From positions 62,001 to 126,000 of the forward strand of contig JASANG010003808.1 in the NCBI GenBank assembly GCA_030248215.1: a stretch of 64,000 bases of DNA, written 5' to 3'. Both the position numbers and the translations under genes were made by a program. Positions within the stretch are counted from its first letter, which is position 1. Each line of letters begins with the position of its first letter. Below are positions 54,101 to 64,000 of this stretch, piece after piece. The stretch is from Enoplolaimus lenunculus (Eukaryota; Nematoda; Enoplea; Enoplida; Thoracostomopsidae). The notes beneath the pieces were generated by a model. The model had not been told where the DNA came from. It saw nothing but the letters and a program-made list of their open reading frames with translations, and did no database searches.

Positions 54101-55668
54101 CAACAAAGTTAGTTTTTTTTCTGTGGAATTGTGTTGTGAATTATTTCGGTTGTTTGATATAAGTTTGAAAGAAAGATTTCAATGAGCGACGATACAGTGT
54201 TGAGCTTTATTGGGAATATTTATATAACTACTTTTTGTTGCAGAAAACGGACTTGTGCTCTTTATCTGGCTTGGTTCTAACGTTAACGGCCAGTGGATTA
54301 AAGATGTGTTCGGCGTGCCGTCAGTTGCTCAGGTTGACGTTGATAGTGTAAGTGAGCAGTTTCGCCCCTAGCATTAGGCTTTGGCGTGAAAAATTCAGTG
54401 CAACAATTGTTTAAAACCTCGTAAGTTTATGAAAACGCTTGAAAAAGTGCTATAAGTTAATCTTATGTATGTCTTATTGTTATTGTTTTGTTTGTACGCA
54501 AGTTACGTATCGGCGTATGAAGACATTTTGAATTAGTTTTTTTGCGAAAAACGAAAAACTGCTAAAATATTGATGACTTAATAGGTACAGTTATAAAACT
54601 TAAATAAAAGACCGTGTAACATAACGTCTAATTAGTAAGATTTAGGGTTCTAACTGGAGCTTAATCTTACCGATAAAGGAATAGCTAGCTAATTGTTGGA
54701 ACAGTAACAGGAACTTCAACATTGCATAATTTCAATACCGAATTAGAGTTGCGCTATACTTGACGTCCGGCGCCGTGCGTCACCCGTACGGCGCCGTGCG
54801 TCACCGTCCGTCCTTCGTACCGCGCCGTCCGTCACCGTCCGTCCTTCGTACCGCGCCGTCCGTCACCGTCCGTCCTTCGTACCGCGCCGTCGTGCGGGTG
54901 ACGGACGGCGCCGGACATCGCCTTACATCAACTAAAGTATAGCGCAACCCTTATTGTTTACCTTCTATACAAAGTAGTCGAAGGGCGGAGTTGGCGCGGG
55001 TTCTTCTTAGTTTTCATCACTCATCAAATATTTTAGTCTACTAACTTATTAACTATACTGATCGAGATGAAAAGCATTTATTTCGAACCAATATTGTAGC
55101 AACTACAATATTTTTAATGTTTAACTGGTAGGTTCGACTGGTAAGATCTTTCAATGTATTGCATTTTAGCACGAGCTCCCGGACTTGAAAAACAGCAATT
55201 CTGACCATGTGCGGAAGTTAGTCGAAAAGTTGCAAAACGGGCGACCATTTTGCATGAAGGTAACCTTTTCAACTTTGTTTGTTAAACAGAAATAGTTTTG
55301 AAATATTCATTGTTAATATTGCATAATATATTTGTTTTGAAATTGCATGTACCATTTACAAATATAATGTTTAATTTTTGACTGAAGTCTATTTATTGCC
55401 TAGCTGTAACAATGTTCCATCACTGTAGAGATAACTTCGTATTGCTTCATTGAGTGTCTAAGATTTCTATGAAATGGATAAATGTGCAAGTTATAATGTA
55501 TCTAACATATTTTAGCTATACATTATTCGGCAAAATGACAAGTTGGAACCGTGGTTCAAACATTTTCTTGTTGAAGATCAAGGCTCTGGTTCGGGTCGCG
55601 GTGTAAGCCCGTCATACATTGATTTCTTGTGCTATATTCATAAAGAAATTAAAGATTTGTTAGAGTAA
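39637..55668 (+). CDS. SEC24: SEC24 (C/D class), COPII coat cargo adaptor, 22 exons
   Basis: Cargo-binding subunit of the Sec23/Sec24 inner COPII coat; it selects membrane cargo and SNAREs at ER exit sites. Exons: 39637-39748, 42318-42379, 42952-43600, 44461-45125, 46389-46499, 46740-47007, 47370-47485, 47805-47929, 48690-48768, 49175-49287, 49665-49758, 50095-50211, 50745-50924, 51581-51677, 51901-52046, 52392-52530, 52784-52978, 53316-53419, 53920-54034, 54244-54347, 55170-55259, 55516-55668. They sum to 3,834 nt (1277 codons plus stop) with every phase matching. Order: Pro/Gln-rich N-terminus (1-496), zinc finger (C592, C595, C614, C617), trunk, beta-sandwich, helical and gelsolin-like domains. 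[19 protein letters not shown] and TSTGIRPTGF resemble vertebrate SEC24C/D more than A/B. It is longer than human SEC24C (about 1094 aa) because of the N-terminus. Intron 13 has a GC donor. Intron 1 holds a large composite repeat and two SINE copies. Confidence 0.96.
39775..39935 (+). mobile_element. tRNA-derived SINE in SEC24 intron 1
   Basis: GGTACAGAGCGCAGTGGTAG (A-box-like) begins about 27 bp after the exon 1 donor; CGCTAGTTTAAACC is a weakened B box; the body TAGTTAAAAGGTCTAATTTC and TTCCTAGACGGACAT matches the pair near 60 kb. Confidence 0.72.
40341..41770 (-). mobile_element. Composite repeat, reverse copy in SEC24 intron 1 (truncated)
   Basis: Reverse complement of 28299-30390: the GAGCGAAGCTCGAAC end, the four tandem units with TTAGCTAACTATTCAATTAT, the GACGGACAGACGGACATCC block, then part A from the 90-bp terminal repeat through two of the 78-bp units. 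It breaks off at about 41770. Confidence 0.85.
41945..42120 (-). mobile_element. tRNA-derived SINE, minus-strand copy in SEC24 intron 1
   Basis: On the minus strand: GGGTTGCGTGGCGTAGTGGT (A-box-like), GCGCTTGCTTAAGGATCCGT, and CTGGTTCGGAACC (B-box-like). The upstream flank with ATGTGAGACATGTTTGTC matches the 60-kb pair. Confidence 0.72.
45330..45472. mobile_element. TIR element 'GGGTTGCGCTATAC', 143 bp, SEC24 intron 4
   Basis: The ends AAGGGTTGCGTTATACTCG and AAAGTATAGCACAACCCTA are inverted, with a GC-rich interior (CGCCGCGGCGCGCG; GGCGGCGCGCC). Confidence 0.82.
46389..47485 (+). CDS. SEC24: SEC24 exons 5-7: linker and zinc-finger domain
   Basis: Exon 5 ends with PPLVTTEF and exon 6 begins [10 protein letters not shown], the conserved entry to the folded core. 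Exon 6 holds the zinc finger C-x2-C-x18-C-x2-C (CHRC ... CPFC, residues 592-617) with KAYICPF and GGRRF between the cysteine pairs, all as in the family. Exon 7 gives [10 protein letters not shown] and PELFCGSYE, leading into the trunk domain. The ligands are complete, so the finger is expected to fold. Confidence 0.96.
47805..50924 (+). CDS. SEC24: SEC24 exons 8-13: trunk (vWA-like) domain
   Basis: Conserved trunk motifs appear in order: [18 protein letters not shown] (exon 8), [16 protein letters not shown] (exon 9), GQPQML with [10 protein letters not shown] (exon 10), QIPEMYAD with PVIQAG (exon 11), [23 protein letters not shown] and TDKEK (exon 12), and [10 protein letters not shown] with TGGQVYKY (exon 13). 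This domain (about residues 662-897) contacts Sec23 and carries cargo sites in known SEC24 structures. Exon 12 uses a GTTAGT donor and exon 13 a GCAAGT donor. Confidence 0.96.
50925..51580 (+). other. GC-AG intron 13 of SEC24
   Basis: The exon ends TTTTCAG and the intron starts GCAAGT; the acceptor is TTTTGCAG at 51573-51580. The flanking exons keep frame only with this GC donor, and the rest of the site (CAG before, AAGT after) is a perfect consensus, as is usual for genuine GC introns. Confidence 0.88.
51581..53419 (+). CDS. SEC24: SEC24 exons 14-18: beta-sandwich and helical domains
   Basis: Exon 14 holds [13 protein letters not shown], exon 15 [11 protein letters not shown] and KHDDKL, exon 16 [14 protein letters not shown], and exon 17 [12 protein letters not shown] and [15 protein letters not shown]. 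Exon 18 ends [11 protein letters not shown]. All are characteristic SEC24 core segments. The joins make Gly (exon 14/15), Cys (16/17) and Gly (17/18), each restoring the family sequence. In exon 15 two adjacent cysteines sit in [14 protein letters not shown], where vertebrate proteins have non-cysteine residues. Confidence 0.95.
53920..55668 (+). CDS. SEC24: SEC24 exons 19-22: gelsolin-like domain and C-terminus
   Basis: Exon 19 is a variable linker that begins with an acidic/Ser stretch. Exon 20 encodes [14 protein letters not shown], the gelsolin-like strand found in SEC23 and SEC24. Exon 22 gives [12 protein letters not shown] and [18 protein letters not shown] followed by TAA (55666-55668), the usual SEC24 ending. 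Intron 20 contains a TIR repeat at 54746-54952. Confidence 0.94.
54746..54952. mobile_element. TIR element 'GGGTTGCGCTATAC' with internal 31-bp tandem repeats, SEC24 intron 20
   Basis: The ends AGAGTTGCGCTATACTTG and AAAGTATAGCGCAACCCTT are inverted. The interior has about three tandem copies of a 31-bp unit (CGCGCCGTCCGTCACCGTCC...), then the complement GGTGACGGACGGCGCCGG. Confidence 0.85.
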
Positions 55669-58600
55669 AGCTGCTGTATTAGCATATTATTATTATTATT
55701 AATTTCGTTTATATTGTTTGTTGTAATGTATATGCTGTTGAAAAATAGAGGTGACGCATTCTTGAAAGGGGTAGTGATCAGAAGACATGAAATTTCCAAC
55801 TTAGAATTTAAGCGGTACCGTATTGTTCCGTCATCGCGTGTATTTGATGTGACTTGTAAATTACTTACATAAAGGTGAGTTATGATCATAATTAAGGGCT
55901 TAATTATTGTAAGTAAGCGCGTAGATGTTGGGTACATTCGCACCACAGCTGTTAGTATCTACTTGTTAGCTTGCGTCTGCATGCATTTGTGGATTGTCTA
56001 AAGTTTCGATTGCATGGCTATATTATTATTAACTTACTTGTGGTGATAGAACGTCGTTGAAAAATTGATCTAATTTAATTTGAAATCTACACGCTTTGGC
56101 TGCTTATGCGTGTGATGTGATCATGGACGTACTTAAATTTTAAATCTACCATAACTGCAATTTGCTTTGTTTGGCAGTTTATTAAAATATGTATTTAATT
56201 GGTATGTAGCTGAAGCTGTTCAAAAATGGTGTACAGCAAAATAATCACTGAATGAATGTAGAAGGTTTTGCTTACGTGTGTTATATTTCAGTTCAATAGC
56301 AAAATGAGCAAGGTTTTTACTATTGCATTTATTAACCATGCGCTTTTGGTTCACATAATCAAAGGCGAGCGTAATAAACGCGTTCGAGATTGCTGCGTAT
56401 TTAGAATTATGTGATTGATTCTGTGCATATCGACTATGGCGGTATGAGAACATCAAACATGCTTAGCATCGATTGCATTTGAAACTGAAACTCGCTCGCT
56501 TCATTATACTAATAATTGTTTATACCGTACGTTTTGTGGTTTGTGTTTCATGGCTATTTGAGCTTAATTGCACGTTTCTGTTGCAATCTCAATCTTGGGT
56601 TGCAATTATTCAAGAATGGATAAGGTAAGTAATTTTCATGACAAACTATGCCGCAATTAGTATTTATATGCAATAGCTTTTGTTTAATTATTGTTAAACA
56701 TACTTGCATAAGCATCACTGCTAAACGCGTATGCATTTAAGCGACACTACTACAGCGCGTAAGCAACTTTAAATGTTACGCGACGTCGTAATAAATGGTA
56801 AAAATTCGGGACAGCTAGAATTTAGATATTTAACAAAAGCTTAATGTCATGCACGATGTCTTGGACGGTCTTGTGCTTTTTCTTCAAATTTAAGGTTTCT
56901 AAGCTTAAACCTAAGATATGTGCGGGGAACTGTAAACTAGCGCATTCGTATTTAGTTTAAATGTTCCGTGGCCAAAAGTATGACGGTGTGATTAATTGAT
57001 TAAATCACTGGTTGGTTTTGCTGTTGTTGTGGAAGTTAACTTTGTGTTTATTTAAGTCGGCATGGCTATTTAGGTAAAGAAGCTTGGAAACTAATTCTTG
57101 AATAGAAATACTGCCCCGCAACCAGGAATATTTTTAGGGTGACAGCAGAGAGATTCGCAGAGTGAGGAATAAATTTTAGGCAAGAGGGATAAAATTGGTC
57201 CATAGGACGGGTGGCGCTTACCTTTGTTCTTCCCTCGTAGTTGCAGGTATGAATAAAGATGTCTGCTGTTCGGGCATAACACCTAAATCAACAAAAAAGG
57301 AGTATTCTTGTTCTGCTTAGCATGATTTTGTTTTTGTGGTTTATGGTTTGTTGGTGTAATAGTATTTGTTAAAATGGTACTTTTTGTTATTGCTCTGTGT
57401 GTTTGAAGCGGTCCTTCTATGATTGCAAGAAAATGTAGGAATTCTGGGCACAATATCAACTACTGTCTGGTCTGAATGTGCGCCAACCAGGGTGTAACCA
57501 GATATCCGTTTCCGTTTACCGTAACAATCGGTATCCGTTTCTGTTATAGAAATAACGGAAATTCTGTTATTTTTTACGTTCAAAATTAGTTATAAATCAA
57601 GTACTTATATATGTCGCAATTTTTGGTTACAGATATGCTGCAAAAGAGTTACGGAATTCATCCATAATCTTCAAAAATTTCTATGCATCCGCGATTGTTT
57701 CTTTAAAAGATTTTGAAAGACTGGTGAATATTTGCACGCCTCAAATGTAATGGCAGAAAAATAAAATGTTTTTGCAACTTTTACACTTCAATATCCGTTT
57801 CCGTTGTTTTGATCGCTATCTGTTTCCGTTATTTTTACTATCCGTTTACATTTTGCCGCCAAGCTTGTCTGCAAAATGAATGCACAGTGTACTTCAGCAT
57901 GCTTTGTTGGAATTACCCTTGCGCGCTGTGCTAAGTCTGTTGTGATTTGTTTTAGGTTCTATTATTTCGTTGACCTTGCGCCTAAACAAAGTATAATTCT
58001 TTAAATGCAGTCGATACTGAACTTTCGGTCAGTGGGAGGCAGCGAAGATGTCCTTTGTTAGGGGAACGCCTTCCTTAGTCGCGTAGTCGCAACCCATATA
58101 GAATATAATTGGTGTTTTTACGCAATGAATATGTAAATGGTTTTATTTATTTTATTTCCATTGCTATTTGTTCAGTTTCCTTTATAGTGGTTACGGTATC
58201 GTGTTATATGGGCCATGTTAATTATAGGAGCTTGCCTACTAAGTCTAAACGTAAGCCTAAGTCTCAGAGTCCCCAGGTCTCTCAGTGGGCAGGCTCCGGT
58301 AACAAACATCGGCTCATGTTATTTGTTGAAACATGCTATATTTCAAGCCGAGTAAAAAACGCGATCGTCTTACATGCAAAGCACTATTTATCTGAATAAA
58401 TTTTTATGAAATTGTGTGTTTTCATTGTGATCATTTTATTTCACTCTACGCTATGCAGCGATTGAGAGCGTTCTGATGTTCCAGGAAACTATAAATCAGT
58501 CTAAAATTTCAAACAGAACTATTTGGACTGAAATAGTTGCCAGAAGCCAAAATTTCTTTGAATTTTATTATATGAATGGACCCTGTGTTTATTATAGAGG

Positions 58601-59167
58601 CCTTTCCGTATGTAGGCTGCAAGATATGAATACGCTTACTGACACGTTGTCAGATATGTTTGTCTTACTGTGGGAAACTTAGAAACTAAGACTGGAAGTC
58701 TGTGTGATTCTAATACTGGGGGAGTGAGGGGGCGAGAAATAGGGTAAGGCTTATTGGGACACATAGAAACTGTGTGGGGAACTCTCTGGTGGTAATTGTA
58801 TATAATGTTGATTTTTGCCAATTAATTTTTTGAGCTTTTGAAAAATCTTGGTGAGTTAAGTTTTCAAAGTTGCCCCTAGCCTACAAACAAATTCATTGAA
58901 GGTTAGAATTTTTATAAAATGTATAAAAATTTCATTTCCAAACTTGCGGTAGCAAATATGACTGTTTTCACACAATCTTGCATTGTTGAAACAAAAATTG
59001 CGTCTGCAGTTTTTGGTAACTGAGAATGGTAGCTTGCCTTTGTAAGCGCTATCAGGTTATAGTTGATTTTTTTAGACTATAAATGTTTTATAAATAGTTG
59101 ACATCTGCTACGAAGGTGCCTGAATGAGTGTCGACCGGGATAGTCAACCTAGTTTTCAGTGAACTAT
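55669..59167. other. Intergenic region between SEC24 and PIP5K
   Basis: No conserved coding sequence recognised. A TTATTATTATTA run lies at about 55684-55702. A reverse 'CAGGGTGTAACC' family element spans about 57488-57870 (ACCAGGGTGTAACCAGATAT start). A plus-strand frame at 58109-58399, hydrophobic then basic, lacks any similarity I know; I leave it unannotated. The PIP5K promoter should lie at the right end, but no element was identified. Confidence 0.5.
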
Positions 59168-62100
59168 ATGGAAGTGGAGATGGCGTCGGATAATTCCAAT
59201 CACGATAAATTGGTCAAGTTCAAGCCACCACCTTTGTCGGTACGTTAATTAGTCAGTAGATTTCTTTAGTTGTTTGACAAATAAGTAGTTGTGTAAGGCA
59301 ACACGATTCAACTTAGCACGACTTGGGACTCATTTTTGCTGTACAGGTTATGCCGTACTAGACTGGTAATGTGAAAAGTTGTATTTTTCCGGTTGTGCAC
59401 TTTCATGTAAAAGGGTCAACGTAAAGAACAAAGGCGGAACAGTATTATATGCTTATTCCTATGCCTAAGCGTACGCGTAAGAATAAGGATATTTCTAAGC
59501 CTAAGCATAAGCCAAGCAAAAAAGTTAGCTTAAAGCTTAAGCTTACTCTTATCTAGTCCCACAGAAAAAACGTTCCATCCATAATCTTTACGTGAGCCTG
59601 TAAAAGGTATATCCGGCCGGGTTCTATTGGGAACCATTGTTTCCATAGGAAGCAGGAACAAGAACAGGAGTTATATTTTTACCGAAATAGGAATTGCAAT
59701 AACCGTGCGCTACATGAGCACAACATGAAGAAAACTCGAGCGAAAAACTAGACTCATTGTAAGCATGTGAGACATGCTTGTCCGTTATGTGCACATGCAA
59801 TATAGTGCAGTGCACTGTTTGTGTAGCTGGCAGCATACGGTCGACAAATATAGTCGACGAAAATGGTAGTTGGGCAGGCGGGCTGCGTGGCACAGTGGTA
59901 GAGTGGTCGCTTAAAGATGCATAGGCTGAGAGTTCGATCCCCACTCTAGCCCGCTTTCCCAGCTGCCTAGTTAAAAGGTCTGATGTCCCGGTTCCTACCT
60001 AGACTGACATGGGGGCTACGCCGTGAGCGCAATGGCAAATTGCCGCAGTATAAGCACGGTATTCTGTCGCAAATAGGATGAACGGTCAAAACACGACCTT
60101 GTTGAAAATAAGGGCATGTGAGCATGTGAGACATGCTTGTCCGTTATGTGCACATGCAATATAGTGCAGTGCACTGTATGTATGCTAGCTGGCAGTATAC
60201 GGTCGACAAATATAGTCGACGAAAATGGTAGTTGGACACGCGGGCTGCGTGGCGCAGTGGTAGGGTGCTCGCTTAAGGATCCATAGGCTGAGAGTTTGAT
60301 CCACGCTCTAGCCCGCTTTTCCAGCTGCTTGGTAGAAAGGTCTGATGTCCTTGGTTCCTACCTAGACTGACACTCATATTTTCAGTTTGGAGGCTGTCAT
60401 TTCTGTATACACAACGCGTCATATCTGCAATATATATGTACAGCTTATACGCATATTTTGTTGCCTAAGAAGCCTAATTTTTACGCGAAATTTGCAATAG
60501 ATAAAACCACCGGTTATTTTGATTGGTCATTGATAAAAATGTCCATTATATTTCATAAATGACCACAATTTGTCCAAACCTAAAAATGATAATAACCCTG
60601 AGCATAGTTAAAAGTGCTAAATTAGAGAGTAAAATAAAAGCATAGCATAAAATTAAAACATTAACACTTTGACAGGCTATGTTAGCCAGACTTCACACCG
60701 GAGGTCTATCTACGACTTCGGCAGAATCTGGGTCAGAATCAGTAGGTTCTGGTTGTGTATCTAGATTACACTACAGAACCGCAAATATTAGTTTTTCAGC
60801 CTCTTTCTGTAAATAGTTGCTTTTCCTTGGCACTTATGTTATTACAGAATACTGTTGGGCATGATTATGTTTTTGTCAGTTCACTATGTGTTAATAAGAT
60901 TTCGTTATAAAAGCCTTTGTATTTTGTATAAAAGTGACTCCAATCAGTAAACTTAGGGAACGTTAATTAAATGTTCGTAAAACTTATGGTTCTGGTCCGG
61001 TTTGCATGTAGGTTCCGGTCGAACCCTGGCAGTAGGGTGGATACAGGTTTTAGTAAAGTAAATTGTTTCAGGTGCGCGATGTTGAATTGTCCATTGATGA
61101 CACTGTACCCGGAACGTCGGTGGCAAAAAGGGATTCTCTGCGAAGCCCGACAACGCCAGGTTCGTTAATACTGTTGATATACCATTTAGTGTACAATTAC
61201 TACTTTTATGATTTTGGTACTGGCTGTCCTAAAATTTTTTAGCGACGGTAACACTGTACTTTTTGCAACTCGTGTATTAATCTTTTGAGTATTACGCTTT
61301 TTCTTCGTTATGATTATAACGCGGTGCTGATGCTTATTAACGACTCCCGTAAATGGTTGACGTTTTTCAAGTTTTCATTTCTTAGTTTTTCGGGCTAAGA
61401 TTGTAACTGTCTACGAAACAGATAAATGGTGCAGCAGCCCAGCCGCAACTATGCAGCAGTACTTGGGTCCACATGATAAGGGATGTGCAGACACCGACAT
61501 TTTCCCGACGCCGATTTTTATTTTGAAAATATGCCGATTCCAATTTTAATACACGACGCTTTAAAGAACAGATAAGGTAGGATACAACATTGCATCATTA
61601 TAGATGCGAACGCTTAGACCTTAACAATAATAAAACGTTAATTTCATGAGAACTGTTCGTTTCAAGTAGTTTTTTCGAACACAAGCGCAAGAGAGGTAAC
61701 AGTTTCCCTGATCAGACGCATTAGAATGTCAGCAAGTGAAATTAATAGCATTCCAGCGCTCTGGATAGAGCATAGTTTGCATATGTAGGGAAAGTGCTGC
61801 CGAATTGTCTTTGGTACACTTTCTTCCCTGCAGGCTTATCTTTAAGCTCAGGGTTAGGTTAATTTTTTCGAACCTAAGCTTAAGCCTAGAGTGGATATAA
61901 GCGGAATTATTTTTTAATGATTTAGGACCAGCAACAGACCGTTCAGAAACTACGGGCGAAAAGAAAAAAATACGACACAGACGGGTAGATCGCGATACTG
62001 GAGTTGTTACTTATAAAAAAGTAAGAATGCTATCATTAGGGACGTAATCATTGTTTTGGAACGGAGGATACTTATGGTTAATGTTTCGAAAGGGGGTTCT

Positions 62101-62591
62101 TGTACCACCATCTGAAATTTGGTTTATATTTCGTACTTGTGTGTAGCTTTAGTTCTTTTTTGAAACACATTTTTCGTTATCGCGACTGACATTTCGTTTT
62201 GCCTGGTTGCAGTTAAATATGTCAATTTTTGGATTATATACTCTTCAGAAAGCGACTAATTTTCCGGGCGTAGTCAGGGGCTTGGAAAGGGGCTTTCATT
62301 CCATATAAATTTTGAAGGGGGATTCTTAAGCTAATGGTGTGAAATAATTCCTAAAACTCTTGAACAAGATAAATGACAGAAGAGTTTAACCTTTAAAACC
62401 TATTGCTGGTTACGTCCTTGTCTGCATCTGTTGTCACAAAATTAAATTTTTGGACTATATATGTAGGTTCCAACTTCGACAATTATGGGTGCAATTCAGT
62501 TGGGTATCGCAAATTCACTTGGCCGTAATCGACCAGATCGCGATTTGTTGCTTCAAGATTTCACAGTGGTTGAATCACAATACTTCCCTTC
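59168..62591 (+). CDS. PIP5K1: Type I PIP kinase (PIP5K), N-terminal exons 59168-59239, 61072-61159, 61926-62020, 62467-62591; runs off the window
   Basis: Phosphatidylinositol-4-phosphate 5-kinase, which makes PI(4,5)P2 at the plasma membrane for actin, endocytosis and phospholipase C signalling. Four exons encode about 126 residues. The first 53 are unconserved and Ser/Asp-rich. Residues 71-85 ([15 protein letters not shown]) and 92-99 (MGAIQLGI), then [12 protein letters not shown] and YFPS, match the start of the type I PIP-kinase domain (GHR...TYKK, GAIQLGI, QDF.VVES.FFPS). The phases agree (0, 1, 0), the exon 2/3 join makes Gly, and the last exon ends in phase 2 at GTAAGT (62592). The exon 2 donor GTTCGT is weak. 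The ATP-binding and activation-loop parts are outside the window, so activity cannot be judged. The ATG at 59168 is the first in frame; an upstream coding exon is possible. Confidence 0.9.
59413..59598 (-). mobile_element. MITE with TTAGGC-repeat core in PIP5K intron 1
   Basis: Left GGGTCAACGTAAAGAACAAA, right CCATAATCTTTACGTGAGCC, inverted. The core has CCTAAGCGTACGCGTAAG and CTAAGCCTAAGCATAAGCC, and the subterminal AGTCCCACAGAAAAAACGTT is shared with the other copies. Confidence 0.8.
59755..60375 (+). mobile_element. Two tandem tRNA-derived SINE units in PIP5K intron 1
   Basis: Each unit has a flank ATGTGAGACATGCTTGTCCG, a short palindrome TCGACAAATATAGTCGACGA, then GGGCTGCGTGGCACAGTGGT (A-box-like), GAGAGTTCGATCCCC (B box) and a body GGTCTGATGTCC...CCTAGACTGACA. 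The tRNA heads are at about 59881-59955 and 60241-60315. The second unit starts near 60117. The first unit also has an extra 110-bp stretch after CTGACATGGG. Confidence 0.82.
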
Positions 62592-62705
62592 GTAAGTTTA
62601 ATAAACTGACTCTTCATAAAACAATCTGTTCCGAATTTCGTTCTTGTTGTAGCGAAATATCATTTATATCCTTGTTTCTTCTTTAAAAATTTAGTTTCTG
62701 CTCAA

Positions 62706-62935
62706 CAGGGATGAGAGTCTCACTATTTGGCAGGTCTCGATTTTCTGAGTCTTGGTGGTTTGGAACGGAAACCCAAAGTCGAGGTTCCGCAGATGCCAAC
62801 TATAAAAAGCACTAGAAAGAGTGTATTGAAAATTTTAGTTTTTTCGGTGATGACTAAAAATTAATGGGGCCGAGATTATTCATGACCGGGCTCGATAGTC
62901 AGGTCTCAGTTTTTAACTGATATCCCCCATCCCTG
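62706..62935. mobile_element. hAT-like 'GGTCTCGG' family MITE, 230 bp
   Basis: It starts CAGGGATGAGAG and ends CCCCATCCCTG. The flanks CTGCTCAA (62698-62705) and CTGCTAGA (62936-62943) agree at six of eight positions, consistent with an aged 8-bp duplication. Confidence 0.78.
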
Positions 62936-64000
62936 CTGCTAGAACCGTAGTTTTAAATTGTGTTCCTTATCGTTTACTATAAAATACAGTATACGACATG
63001 GCGTGCTGCTGTTAAATATGCAATATACATCAACATATACTATTCACTTTGTTGCATGTAAGCATTGGGCGAGTATGACACCTTACATTTTCTTAGTTTG
63101 TTATCGTACAATGTGTAGAAAACTAATCTAAAGTGTAGTCGATAACATCTTGATCAATTAACAGAATTTTGTTACCATCAGATATAGCTAGCAGTCTCTT
63201 CGAGCTTAATTTCAACAACAAAAACAAGTGTTGCCAAACCTTGTTGGCAATGTGGCACCGAAGCTGCGGGTAATACAAAACCGATTCCGAATCTAGTCCT
63301 GTCCTAACGTTATTGCGGGATATAAAAATCCTACGTTACATGTTATATTCCCTTACTTGGATATTAAGCTTCTGGTGCACAACTGTGATGGCGGGGCCAT
63401 CCAACAATTTACTGGGTTTGGGGTTTCATGAGTTTGTAGTGCTTTTGTGTTGCTCAGTAGTGTTATCGTTTTTGTTTTCTACCTTCCTCTTGCTTATGTA
63501 TCTTCAGTAGTATTACAGTACCGCACTGTAGTAACCAGATTATGTATCGCGGATCACTTCTACGAACCAGATGTATGTAAGAAACGTGACGTTGAAAAGA
63601 TTTTTTTGCATGTTTATACCTTCTATTGTTTTGTTACCCCTCATTTACAGTGTTGTTGTGCTATACAGTATGTCTTGATATGGACATTTTATTATTAGTA
63701 ATGTGTTTTAGTATTGGTTGCGTTTGTTTTGTTCGTTATTTAGGTAGAACATATGTTATTGTGTCGTTGGAACATTCTTTTCATCATTTTATTATACTTC
63801 AGCTTGGTTCATTTGGCATGCTTATATTATTTTTAGAAGCGCGCTTCCTCAACCGAACACAACGGTTCGTAATTATTCGTTTTTTGTTCACGATTCTGAC
63901 GACAAGTAAATAATGATTTAGATGTGTCAAAAATGTAGTAAAGTCTGCAGTGATTTCAACCGTCTTTTCAAAATCAAAACTTCTAAGACGGAATGCAGAA
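62936..64000. other. PIP5K intron 4 (continues past window)
   Basis: No further PIP-kinase exon is recognisable; the next conserved segment of the family was looked for in all forward frames and not seen. The overlapping open frames at 63313-63913 are hydrophobic, T-rich readings without known similarity. Confidence 0.55.

Noticed and set aside
54760-54942. Open frame rich in Arg, Pro and Ser
   Set aside because: It is the translation of 31-bp GC-rich tandem units inside a TIR element within a SEC24 intron.
63313-63913. Overlapping hydrophobic open frames that resemble a membrane protein
   Set aside because: Three overlapping frames are all hydrophobic because the sequence is T-rich; no conserved motif, and the region is inside the PIP5K intron.

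Overview
This is animal nuclear DNA: AT-rich, with short spliced exons (GT..AG, often GTAAGT or GTATGT donors), kilobase-scale introns and intergenic space filled with small transposable elements. I recognise four protein-coding genes. The barrier-to-autointegration factor is closest, from memory, to the nematode form (GIGPTYG motif), and the hexamer TTAGGC, the nematode telomere unit, recurs inside a dispersed repeat. I therefore favour a nematode or another ecdysozoan, with low-to-moderate confidence; nothing here fixes the species.

Layout. 1-19576: no gene recognised; TIR elements, foldbacks and repeat fragments. 19577-24307 (+): a BAMBI-like TGF-beta pseudoreceptor. Three exons were found, and a signal-peptide exon must lie upstream. 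Its first visible exon carries 117 uninterrupted CAA codons, and its cytoplasmic tail is far longer than in vertebrates. 24308-33166: repeats, including a 2.1 kb composite element inserted in an older TIR element and a triple-nested set of hAT-like elements with readable 8-bp target-site duplications. 33167-34971 (-): two-exon BAF (BANF1), rebuilt across a 1.5 kb intron. 34972-39636: a 751-bp hAT-like element with a perfect 8-bp duplication and a 1.3 kb foldback. 39637-55668 (+): a complete SEC24 gene of the C/D class, 22 exons and 1277 codons, with all exon phases consistent and one GC-AG intron. 55669-59167: nothing recognised apart from a TIR repeat. 59168 to the window edge (+): the first four exons of a type I phosphatidylinositol-4-phosphate 5-kinase; the catalytic remainder lies outside.

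The four genes have unrelated jobs: TGF-beta/BMP signal modulation at the cell surface, chromatin and nuclear-envelope bridging, COPII cargo selection at the ER, and PI(4,5)P2 synthesis at the plasma membrane. This is ordinary eukaryotic gene order, not an operon or a defence island. The most unusual items are the polyglutamine tract in the BAMBI-like ectodomain and the nested, internally dated small transposons. No CRISPR array, phage, integron or prokaryote-type system is present.
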